64,000 nucleotides of DNA from Myxococcus eversor (GTDB taxonomy: Bacteria; Myxococcota; Myxococcia; Myxococcales; Myxococcaceae), in contig NZ_JAAIXY010000002.1 in assembly GCF_010894455.1 (NCBI RefSeq), positions 124,001 to 188,000 on the forward strand. Direction: 5' to 3'. Positions 42,966-50,802 of this stretch are shown here, one piece after another. A program made the translations under genes and the position numbers. Below the pieces are notes generated by a model, which was not told the origin of the DNA, searched no databases, and saw nothing but the letters and a program-made list of their open reading frames with translations. Position 1 is the first letter of the stretch, and every line of letters starts with the position of its first letter.

Positions 42966-43834
42966 AGTTCGCGTTCATCTCCCAGCAGAAGGTGGCCTTC
43001 CCCATCGCGGTGCTGTGTCGGGTGATGGAGGTGTCCACGAGCGGCTACTACGCGAGCGTGGGGCGGCCCGTGTCTGCGCGGGCCCGACGTGACGTAGCAC
43101 TCGGCGTCCATGTCGCCGCTGCCCACGAGGCCAGCAAGCGCCGCTACGGCAGCCCCCGAGTCCATGCCGAGCTTCGAGCCCAGGGCCAGATGGTAGGACG
43201 CAAACGGGTCGCGAGATTGATGCGAGAAAGGAACCTGGCGGCCAGGAAGCGTCGGCGCTTCCGGTCGACCACGGATTCGAAGCATGCGTTCCCCCTTGCT
43301 CCCAACGTCTTGGCCCGCGACTTCACCGCGAGCGCCCCCAACCATGCCTGGGTGACGGACATCACGTTCGTCTGGACGCAGGAGGGTTGGCTGTACCTCG
43401 CTGTCATTCTCGACCTCTTCTCGCGACGTGTCGTGGGCTGGGCCATGAGCGAGAACGTTGACCGACACCTGGCCCTCGCCGCGCTGGACATGGCGCTCGA
43501 CCAGCGTCGGCCCACCGGCGAACTGCTCCACCACTCGGACCGCGGAAGCACCTACGCAAGCGAGGACTACCGCGCAGCGCTGGAGAAGCGCGGCATCCAG
43601 TGCAGCATGAGTCGCAAAGCAGACTGCTGGGACAATGCAGTCGCGGAGAGCTTCTTCTCGTCGCTGAAGTGGGAAGTGGAAGGTCTCGATGGCTGCGAGA
43701 GCCGCGACACCGCGCGTGTCCTCATCGCCGCGTACATCGACGGTTTCTACAACTTGCAGCGGCGCCACTCGACCCTCGGTTATTTCAGCCCAGTCGAGTT
43801 CGAATTGAAGTATTCCTTGAGGCCAGTAGCTTAG
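42962..43834 (+). CDS. IS3-family transposase OrfB (DDE integrase fold)
   Basis: A 290-residue transposase with HTH_21-like N-terminus (RRYGSPRVHAELRAQG) and the DDE core: D133 in WVTDITFV, D193 in HHSDRGSTYAS and E229 in NAVAESFFSSLK, and the closing YNLQRRHSTLGYFSPVEFE. All catalytic residues are present and the frame is intact, so the enzyme may be active. It starts with GTG 42962, overlapping the orfA stop by four bases. Confidence 0.95.
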   Translation: MKFAFISQQKVAFPIAVLCRVMEVSTSGYYASVGRPVSARARRDVALGVHVAAAHEASKRRYGSPRVHAELRAQGQMVGRKRVARLMRERNLAARKRRRFRSTTDSKHAFPLAPNVLARDFTASAPNHAWVTDITFVWTQEGWLYLAVILDLFSRRVVGWAMSENVDRHLALAALDMALDQRRPTGELLHHSDRGSTYASEDYRAALEKRGIQCSMSRKADCWDNAVAESFFSSLKWEVEGLDGCESRDTARVLIAAYIDGFYNLQRRHSTLGYFSPVEFELKYSLRPVA

Positions 43835-43841
43835 CGAAACC

Positions 43842-43859
43842 GTCCACCGAATCGGGTCA
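43842..43859 (-). repeat. Right inverted repeat of the IS3-family element
   Basis: GTCCACCGAATCGGGTCA, exact reverse complement of the left end. Confidence 0.93.
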
Positions 43860-44156
43860 AGCCCACTCGCGCCGCAACGCGCGGAGGTGCGGCGCGTCGC
43901 GTGATCAGGATGGGCGCCACACCCGGCCCGTCAAATCAGACATGGCCAATAGGGCTCGTCAGCGTCACCACCCCGACACCGAAGAACTCCATCGCCCTCC
44001 AATCCCCCCGCACCACACTCCAGGCGGTCGTGTTCAACCAAGTGGTGTGTAGATGGCGAGCAGGGACAGACGGGACGAAGGAAAGGTTCTCTCCCCTTCG
44101 CCACTCCTCCCCAACTACACACCTATAGGGACACGTCCGCACAAATCAAGACAGGC
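43860..44156. other. Region between the IS element and the immunity gene
   Basis: 297 bases without a supported gene. A minus-strand frame here ends NTTAWSVVRGDWRAMEFFGVGVVTLTSPIGHV, which reads more like protein than chance and may be the end of a lost gene, but it has no credible start. I see no terminator or repeat. Confidence 0.4.
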
Positions 44157-44444
44157 CTACGCAATGATTTTCGAGCCAATTCGCCGTAGCAGCGAGGACA
44201 ACCACACTAAGCCATAGCCAACGGGCGGTTTCTGCCCCGACCCGATCTGCCGCAACTCCTCCCAGTCGTCCGACAATTGCCCAACCGTGAAGCCGGTGGG
44301 CTCGTCGTAGACCGCGTACAGGCGATCCTCGGGAATGCTCCAGTAGAAGTCCTCGGTGAACTCGACTTCCAAATGTCCACTCCGCTCAAGATGGTCGAGC
44401 AAGAGGTTCGTCACGTGTCGAAGCTCGGAGACCTTGATCTTCAC
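44157..44444 (-). CDS. Small immunity-like protein paired with the Rhs toxin
   Basis: A 95-residue acidic cytoplasmic protein (VKIKVSELRHVTNLLLDHLE; FYWSIPEDRLYAVYDEP; VGQLSDDWEELRQI; VWLSSLLRRIGSKIIA). I recall this layout from a widespread family of small proteins in toxin loci but cannot name it. Its GTG overlaps the stop of the Rhs gene (GTGA), and an AGGAG box lies at the right distance, so it is coupled to the toxin. Position, size and charge make it the likely antidote to the C-terminal toxin domain. Confidence 0.75.
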   Translation of the reverse strand: MKIKVSELRHVTNLLLDHLERSGHLEVEFTEDFYWSIPEDRLYAVYDEPTGFTVGQLSDDWEELRQIGSGQKPPVGYGLVWLSSLLRRIGSKIIA

Positions 44445-47400
44445 GGCGTTGCTCCTAGGTCACTAATGGCTTTTGCGAATGCGCGAATCTCATTCTCCAA
44501 GTGCCTGATGCGCCCATCAATGATCTTCTGGCGCACCTCAGCCGACGGAGCATTTTTCAAGAGACCTTGATTATCAATTTTATCTGGATTAGCGCGATAA
44601 TCTGAGAGTTTCTTCTGATGCTCCGCCATTCTATCTCTGAGTGACTCGATGGACTTCCCTGGATTCGAACTCGTCTGCTGCCCTCCCGGCTTTGCGGCAC
44701 TCTCTCTGGCGTCCCCACCACCACCGCTCCCGGCCTGATTCGCCATCTGCACGGCGTTGGCGGCGCCCACCATGTTCAGCGCTCCAAGTCCCAGGGCGAT
44801 GGGGCTGGTCACTGCCACGGCACCGCCCACAACCGCCACCGTCGCACCCACAGGTGCTCCAACCACCGTCCCCGACACTGCGGTTCCAGCCCCTGCGGCG
44901 GCACTGCCACCGTAGAGCCCAATCGTCCCTCCAACCAACCGGACCCCACCCCACGCAAACTGCGCTCCTGCGTAGCCGACGTAGAAATCGCGTGTCTGCC
45001 CCTCGGGAGGAGAGGCCAGGCTCAGGAAGGGGACAGCTCCGCCAATCGCCCCCAGCAGCGCGCCCTTCACCGTCTCGAGAATGTCGGGCCGCGAGAGCAG
45101 AGTCCTCATGACAAAGTAACTGAACTCCGCGGACATGGTGAGCTCGCGTGGCAGCTTCGAGCCCATGTTCTCATAGCAGTCGGCGCCCTCCTCTGGCGTC
45201 GTGCACCAGCTCGATGGAGTGATGCCTCCCCCTCGAGGTGCCCCCGCGATGGCAGAGCCTCCATACCAACTGTCATAGATGATGACCGGCAGCTCATGGG
45301 GCACGAAACCCGACGGGTCCGTGTATCGCACCGGGTTGTTCAGCACATAGCTGTAACGGTTGAGCACCTGGCTCATCCGAGGCCCCGAGAACAGGGGGTC
45401 AGCGCTCAGGAAGCGACCCAGTCTCGGGTCATACATGCGCCCCCTCATGTTGATGAGGCCCACCTCCTCGTCATGCTCGTGTCCCGTGAACCCCTGACGC
45501 ACCCGCGAGTTGCCGCGCGTCTGCGGGCTCCCCATCGAATGTGGATACCGCCTGCCGCCATAGGGCTCGTACTTCGACACTTCGACGGCCGCGCCCCCCT
45601 CATCCGTGAGCGTGTCGACCGAGCCCAGGTTGTCCTTGTGCAGGTAGAGCGTCTTCTGCGCGACCAACTGCCCCAGGGCGTTCGTCGTCCACGATACATG
45701 CGCGACAGCTCCATCCCCCCCCACCACGTTGAAGGCATGCAGCGCGACTCCCGCCGCCGTGCGCCGCATCTCGTAGAGGTCTCCCACATAGAAAGTCACA
45801 TCCCCGGCCGAGGCGCGCTTCACCGTCCGCTTGTCCTGGGCGTTGTAGCGGAACGTCAGGTCTTGGGAGCCACTGGTGATGCGCGAGGGCAGGTTGAAGG
45901 GCGTGTATTCCACCGTCCGCCCGGGCGCGGTGAGTTGGTTGCCATTGGCGTCGTAGGTGTAAGCCCCCAACGAGGAGCGCGACACCGCGTGTGGCCCCGC
46001 GCCCCCCGTACCTTCGTAGAAATACGAGAGGCTCTCCCCGGACCCTTGGCGCACCGAACGTCCCAACAGGTTGCCCAGATCGTCGTAGTTGAAGTCCACA
46101 GCCGTGGAGCCGCAATTCTGGAAGGCCGTCCAGCTCTTGAGCCGGTCCAGCGCGTCGTAGGTGAAGTCCTCTGTCGTTGCCCCCACGCGGTCATGCCTGC
46201 CGCGCAGGTTTCCGTTCGTCTCGTACTCGTAGGCCAGGACTTGGCGCGCCTGGGCACCCGCCTTGGTCTCGATGAACAGCGGACGACCCCGGGTGTCATA
46301 TCGGCGCTGGCTGACCACCCCGTTGCCGAAGACCTCCGACGTCAGTTGTCCCAGCCCGTTTCGCGATTGCGCCTGCCAGAAGGTCTGCGCGCTACCGGCA
46401 CTCTTCACCGACTCCAGGACACCCCATCGCTTGTACTGGTAGTCCACCGAGAAGCGTTGCCCCCCAGCGGAGGGATAGGACAACCGCTGCAACTGGTTGT
46501 AATCGTCGAACGTCCGGGAAAGGGCGAAGACGCTGCCTTCCACACTCCACGTCTCTTCCACGGGGCGCACCAGCGCGTCGTACGTATAGACGACGCTGAT
46601 GTCATCCAGGCTGGACCCCGGGTCGCCCTCTTGCGAGCTGCTCAGGAGGGCTCCCACCTTGCCCAGTGAGCTGGAGACGTCCCACGTGAAGCGGGACACG
46701 CCCGTCCGGTCCGTCCGCGTGACGACACGTCCCAACACATCCCGCGCATAGGTCGTCGTGTCGCCGTTGGCACGAGTCTCCTGCGTGACTTCGCCAAAGC
46801 CATTGTATTGAGTCAGCAGCGTCCCGGAGTTGGGTTCCTGGGTCTGGAGGACGCGCCCCAGCTTGTCATACGTGTAATGAGGCCCCTGCCCATACCCATT
46901 TGTCACGGAGGCCAGCAGCCCGAATGGGCCATAGGCGTAGGCCGACGCCAGACGCCGGGTCTCCAAGACGTCCTCGGTGCGCAGCAGGCGGCCCTGGGCA
47001 TCAAACCAACTCTCCACCAAGTTGCCCTTCTCGTCCCATCTGGAGTGCTTGGTGCCTTCGTACTTCCAATCCTGATGAGTCCCGTCGGGCGAATCCATGC
47101 GCAGGCGGCGGCCTAGGTTGTCGTAGGTGAAGGTGGTTGCGACCCGCTCGAAGCCCGTCGGAGACGGAACCCATTGCTTCCACAGGCGTCCCAGGCCGTC
47201 ATACTCGAGCGTCGTGGTGGCCAGCCCCCCGCCAAACTCCCTTCGACTGAAGCTTCTGGGCCTGCCCAGTCGGTCCGCCGTGGAGACCTCCTCTTGGTAC
47301 CCGTCCGATGAGACCGAGGTGCGCCGCCGGACCGTGCTTGTCAGAGCACAGAGGGAGCTGTCCGCGCAGGCCGCATAGCTGAGCGTCGTGTCCGACAGTC

Positions 47401-50400
47401 CCGGAACGTCAATATTCCTCAGGCGGCCGAACCCGTCATACTGTTTGCGCGTGGTGAGCCCATTGGCGTCCACCTCCAACGCGAGCAGGCCCAGGCCTCC
47501 GTGGTAGGCGAGGCTCACCGAGTGCCCCAGCCCATTGGTCATCACCGACGGCCAGGTGCGGTCCACCGTGTCATAGGTGATGGAGGTGGTACGAGCCGGT
47601 AATCCCGCGGCGGTGCGGACAACCTGCCGAGCCAGTCCATCCGAGTCCCTCAAGTATGTCGTCGTCCTCGCCAGGCTCGGGTCGCCCGCTTCTACAGACT
47701 CACTGGCCAGCAACGCTGTCCCGGGCTGATACGTGAAGGACTGGCTCCTCGTCACGGAGGCACTGTTGACGGTGTTTGTCACCGTCTGGTGTAGCGTCAA
47801 TCCCACGAGCCAGGTGGACGCGTCGTTGTGGAACACCTCGGTCCCCGTCGTCACCTCCGAACCCACGGCCTCGCGCCAGCTCGTGGCATTGCCGTAGGTC
47901 CAATCATATTCCCGCGTGCTCTCCATCCGCCGCAGCAGCCCAGCAGTTTCTGGCTCGGAGGCTTGACGGTCATGAACTTCTTCCGTCAACCCCACGGGAA
48001 GCATCGTGATGACCGTCCCCGAGCCAACGCCAGCTCGAATCCGGTGCTCATGCGTCACCTGCCGAGTCTGGACATGGAGCCGGTTGCCCGAGGTGATGCG
48101 GGCCACCTCCTTGAGTGGCTTGTCCGCATGGGGATAGGCGGTTCCCACCCGTGTCTGATTGTCGAACTCGGAGCGCAGCTCTGTTCCGGCCGCCACTTCA
48201 CGCACGGTGACCGCGCCAAAGCCCAGCCAGCCACGGCCAATCAGGTCCGAGCGGCCGTCCTCATAGCTGTATTTCCTCACGCGCATGGGGTGGTCCCCCG
48301 CGTCGGAGATGTGCTCGGCCACCAGCCACATACCTTTGCGAAGGCAGTGCTGCGGCCACGTGCAGGTGGTGCCCGGCGTATAGACAGTGGAGTCCACCAT
48401 CGGCTTGTAGGTGAACTGGACCTGCGCTCCCAGGGAGTCGCTGACGCGCGCCAGCAGCCCCGCCTTGGTTCCCTTGCGTTTGTAGAGGCGCAACGAGCCA
48501 TCGACGACCTGAGCCAGGTCCATCAGGCCATCGCCATTGTAGTCCAGCACCTGAGAGAGCTTGTACCCTCGCGTCGATGCGACCTGTCCCACCGGGATGG
48601 GCAGCGGGCGCAGGGCGAAGCCCGTGCCTTGGGACTCGAGCACCACCAACCCCGTTCGCACGTCCCCCACGCGGTCCATCAACAACAAGTCCTGGCGCCC
48701 GTCATCGTTGTAGTCCAGCACGCGGATACCATTGTCCCGGGTGAAGCTCCCGAGCCCGCCTCCAGGCGGAAGCGCTACGGCTACGGGCTCGGCGAAACCG
48801 TTGCCCGTGTTCACGAGCACTTCCAACTCCGTGCCATCGGGCTTCGCGCGCAAGGCGTCAGGCAGGGAGTCGCCATTCAGGTCGGTGAAGAAGTACTGCT
48901 TCCCCGACACATCCGTCCGGACAAGGGTCGTCTCCTCCTTCGTGAAGGTCCCGTTGCGCAGCGTCACTGCCCAGTACTTCTCCCCCACCACTTCATAGCT
49001 GCCAGGAACTCCGGGTCTGTCCTGCATCTCGAGGATGAGCAGGCTGGACTTGCCGGTGCCTTCCAGGTCAACCACCATCTGCGCATTGTCGTTACGGACC
49101 GAGGTCACAATGGGCTGGAACGCCTGGAGCGCCCCCCCCACATTGAGCCGGTAGCCCAGTTGCCTGGAGCCATTCACCAGACTCTCGCGAACCAACTCCG
49201 GGTAGCCATCACCGTTGAGCTCGGCGTACCAGAAGTTCCCTCCGCGGCCGTCGTCTCCCGTTTCGGAGAACCAGTTATAGGAAGGAGAGGGGTGATTGGT
49301 TCGCTGGAAGTGTTTCAGCCTCCGGGAGGGACTGGTGACGCAGCTCTCGTACTCCTCGAGGCTGACGTCGATGCGACCATCCAGGTTGATGTCCACCCAA
49401 CGTCCGTCTTGCCCTGCAGGGGCCTCCCAGCACGCGAGCGGGAGATTGCCCGTCTCCACCACGGTGAACTGCCCCGACGAGGACGACATGCGCAGGGTCC
49501 ACTTGTAGCGTCCCACATCGTCATACGCCGTGCGGTAGAGGAGGTCGTCGCGGCCATCGCCGTCCACGTCCACGGGGTTGAGAACCCAGAAGCGGCCGTT
49601 GAATGTGGAGCCCTGCGTCAGGTCCGTCAGGCCTGTATTTACCTCCTCGAATCCGGGGTCATTCTGGGTGTAGTCGAACGTCAGGGGGCGCGTACAGGCC
49701 CCAGCACCGTCACAATCTTGGAAGGTCCGCAGCAGGCTGAGGTTGCTCAGGGAATCCTGTGCGTAGGTGAAGCGATAGGCGCGTACGAGCCCCACCGCAG
49801 CGGGGTTCGGCGCACTCACACGAATCTCGCGCACCCGTCGCGACATCTTCAACGACAGGCCCGAGACATAGATGGACATCGTATCGGGCCGAACATCCCC
49901 TCCGTAGTCGAAGTCGACAAAGCGAGTGGCCGCCATCCCCGCTCCGACGGAAGAGGCGGTATAGGCGATGCGGTCCAGCGTCTGCTCATACCCAACGCCA
50001 GCGGCATCACCATGGACGGTGTAGTGGTAGGTGATGGAGTTTCCGCTGCGGTCCTCTACCTTCGCCAGAGACCAGGCAAAACGGCTGTCCTGCCCCTCAA
50101 CGGTGGTGGAAACGCCCTCGCCCCAGGTTGGGCGGACGCTGACGCGCCGGCCAGCGAGCGTCGAGCTATGCAGCAGGCCATACGTCAAGATGAGGCCACC
50201 CTTCTGGTAAACCTTGAACTGGAGTGGGCCCTGCGCGTCAGTGGAGAGCGACACCACCTTCGTGAAGCTCTCCTCCTCGGTGCGATACTCCGTATCAGAG
50301 GCCCCATAGGCGCCTTGGATGGACACCAGGCGCTGACCATCCAGACAGAAGGCGTCCGAGTTCGTGAAGGTGATGGGCGAGGCGTCCCCATCCTGGGCCA

Positions 50401-50773
50401 GGGTCTTGGCGCAGCGGACGACTCGAGAGCTCACAGACAGGCTCCACCCTCGCCCGAGAGGGCCGTTGGAGCCGCTGCTGAGATAGCCCAGTGACAACTC
50501 AGGCTGGACGCCCGCACGGCCCGTCGGCAGCCACAGGGGTAGCGTATAGGTGGCGGAGCCGTCTGGGCTCACCCCGGACTGTCCGGTCACTCGCTCCGCC
50601 ACGAAGCCGTCCGCACCAACTTGTGTTGGCACGAGGGTATCGCTGGGTGGTTCCACCAACTGTCCCTTGTTGCTGCCCAGGGATTCCTGATGGTCCCACG
50701 TCGCTACATCTGAAGGGCCGCAGGACCCAGTGACCATTGCCACAAACCATGCGGAGAGTAGAAGTCGCTTCAT
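44441..50773 (-). CDS. Lipoprotein SpvB/FG-GAP/Rhs polymorphic toxin (Tc B-C-like)
   Basis: A protein of about 2110 residues from the ATG at 50773 (GAGG box 7 bases before; an ATG at 50806 has none). It starts with a lipoprotein signal (VTGSC). Then come an SpvB domain (SGVSPDGSATYTLPLWLPTG), Asp-rich FG-GAP repeats (VDVDGDGRDDLL, TDLNGDSLPDAL, LDYNGDGLMDLA), a long Rhs/YD region, and the Rhs core GFTGHEHDEEVGLINMRGRM...LGRFLSADPLF near residue 1760. This order is that of Tc toxin B plus C subunits, which form a shell around a toxin. After the core come ~280 variable residues: a Gly-rich hydrophobic stretch and a short charged helical end (LRDRMAEHQKKLSDYRANPD, IIDGRIRHLENEIRAF), the likely toxin. 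Activity unknown. Confidence 0.9.
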   Translation of the reverse strand: MKRLLLSAWFVAMVTGSCGPSDVATWDHQESLGSNKGQLVEPPSDTLVPTQVGADGFVAERVTGQSGVSPDGSATYTLPLWLPTGRAGVQPELSLGYLSSGSNGPLGRGWSLSVSSRVVRCAKTLAQDGDASPITFTNSDAFCLDGQRLVSIQGAYGASDTEYRTEEESFTKVVSLSTDAQGPLQFKVYQKGGLILTYGLLHSSTLAGRRVSVRPTWGEGVSTTVEGQDSRFAWSLAKVEDRSGNSITYHYTVHGDAAGVGYEQTLDRIAYTASSVGAGMAATRFVDFDYGGDVRPDTMSIYVSGLSLKMSRRVREIRVSAPNPAAVGLVRAYRFTYAQDSLSNLSLLRTFQDCDGAGACTRPLTFDYTQNDPGFEEVNTGLTDLTQGSTFNGRFWVLNPVDVDGDGRDDLLYRTAYDDVGRYKWTLRMSSSSGQFTVVETGNLPLACWEAPAGQDGRWVDINLDGRIDVSLEEYESCVTSPSRRLKHFQRTNHPSPSYNWFSETGDDGRGGNFWYAELNGDGYPELVRESLVNGSRQLGYRLNVGGALQAFQPIVTSVRNDNAQMVVDLEGTGKSSLLILEMQDRPGVPGSYEVVGEKYWAVTLRNGTFTKEETTLVRTDVSGKQYFFTDLNGDSLPDALRAKPDGTELEVLVNTGNGFAEPVAVALPPGGGLGSFTRDNGIRVLDYNDDGRQDLLLMDRVGDVRTGLVVLESQGTGFALRPLPIPVGQVASTRGYKLSQVLDYNGDGLMDLAQVVDGSLRLYKRKGTKAGLLARVSDSLGAQVQFTYKPMVDSTVYTPGTTCTWPQHCLRKGMWLVAEHISDAGDHPMRVRKYSYEDGRSDLIGRGWLGFGAVTVREVAAGTELRSEFDNQTRVGTAYPHADKPLKEVARITSGNRLHVQTRQVTHEHRIRAGVGSGTVITMLPVGLTEEVHDRQASEPETAGLLRRMESTREYDWTYGNATSWREAVGSEVTTGTEVFHNDASTWLVGLTLHQTVTNTVNSASVTRSQSFTYQPGTALLASESVEAGDPSLARTTTYLRDSDGLARQVVRTAAGLPARTTSITYDTVDRTWPSVMTNGLGHSVSLAYHGGLGLLALEVDANGLTTRKQYDGFGRLRNIDVPGLSDTTLSYAACADSSLCALTSTVRRRTSVSSDGYQEEVSTADRLGRPRSFSRREFGGGLATTTLEYDGLGRLWKQWVPSPTGFERVATTFTYDNLGRRLRMDSPDGTHQDWKYEGTKHSRWDEKGNLVESWFDAQGRLLRTEDVLETRRLASAYAYGPFGLLASVTNGYGQGPHYTYDKLGRVLQTQEPNSGTLLTQYNGFGEVTQETRANGDTTTYARDVLGRVVTRTDRTGVSRFTWDVSSSLGKVGALLSSSQEGDPGSSLDDISVVYTYDALVRPVEETWSVEGSVFALSRTFDDYNQLQRLSYPSAGGQRFSVDYQYKRWGVLESVKSAGSAQTFWQAQSRNGLGQLTSEVFGNGVVSQRRYDTRGRPLFIETKAGAQARQVLAYEYETNGNLRGRHDRVGATTEDFTYDALDRLKSWTAFQNCGSTAVDFNYDDLGNLLGRSVRQGSGESLSYFYEGTGGAGPHAVSRSSLGAYTYDANGNQLTAPGRTVEYTPFNLPSRITSGSQDLTFRYNAQDKRTVKRASAGDVTFYVGDLYEMRRTAAGVALHAFNVVGGDGAVAHVSWTTNALGQLVAQKTLYLHKDNLGSVDTLTDEGGAAVEVSKYEPYGGRRYPHSMGSPQTRGNSRVRQGFTGHEHDEEVGLINMRGRMYDPRLGRFLSADPLFSGPRMSQVLNRYSYVLNNPVRYTDPSGFVPHELPVIIYDSWYGGSAIAGAPRGGGITPSSWCTTPEEGADCYENMGSKLPRELTMSAEFSYFVMRTLLSRPDILETVKGALLGAIGGAVPFLSLASPPEGQTRDFYVGYAGAQFAWGGVRLVGGTIGLYGGSAAAGAGTAVSGTVVGAPVGATVAVVGGAVAVTSPIALGLGALNMVGAANAVQMANQAGSGGGGDARESAAKPGGQQTSSNPGKSIESLRDRMAEHQKKLSDYRANPDKIDNQGLLKNAPSAEVRQKIIDGRIRHLENEIRAFAKAISDLGATP

Positions 50774-50802
50774 TTGACGGCCTCGACCATCGCCACGAGT
50801 CT

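Larger units (their letters stand above)
42601..43859 (+). mobile_element. Intact IS3-family insertion sequence, 1259 bp
   Basis: The element is bounded by perfect 18-bp inverted repeats (TGACCCGATTCGGTGGAC) and holds orfA and orfB in the -1 relation that IS3 elements use. Both genes look intact, so it may still move. The three bases outside the ends differ (GCC left, AGC right), so no target duplication is seen, which suggests a later deletion or recombination at one end. Confidence 0.92.

Noticed and set aside
43936..44142. Small minus-strand frame after the immunity gene
   Set aside because: Its end reads somewhat like protein, but the first half does not and there is no ribosome-binding site; kept only as a possible remnant.
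47828..50494. 888-codon plus-strand open frame inside the Rhs gene
   Set aside because: It lies wholly antisense to the SpvB/FG-GAP part, whose motifs are clear; no ribosome-binding site or family match.
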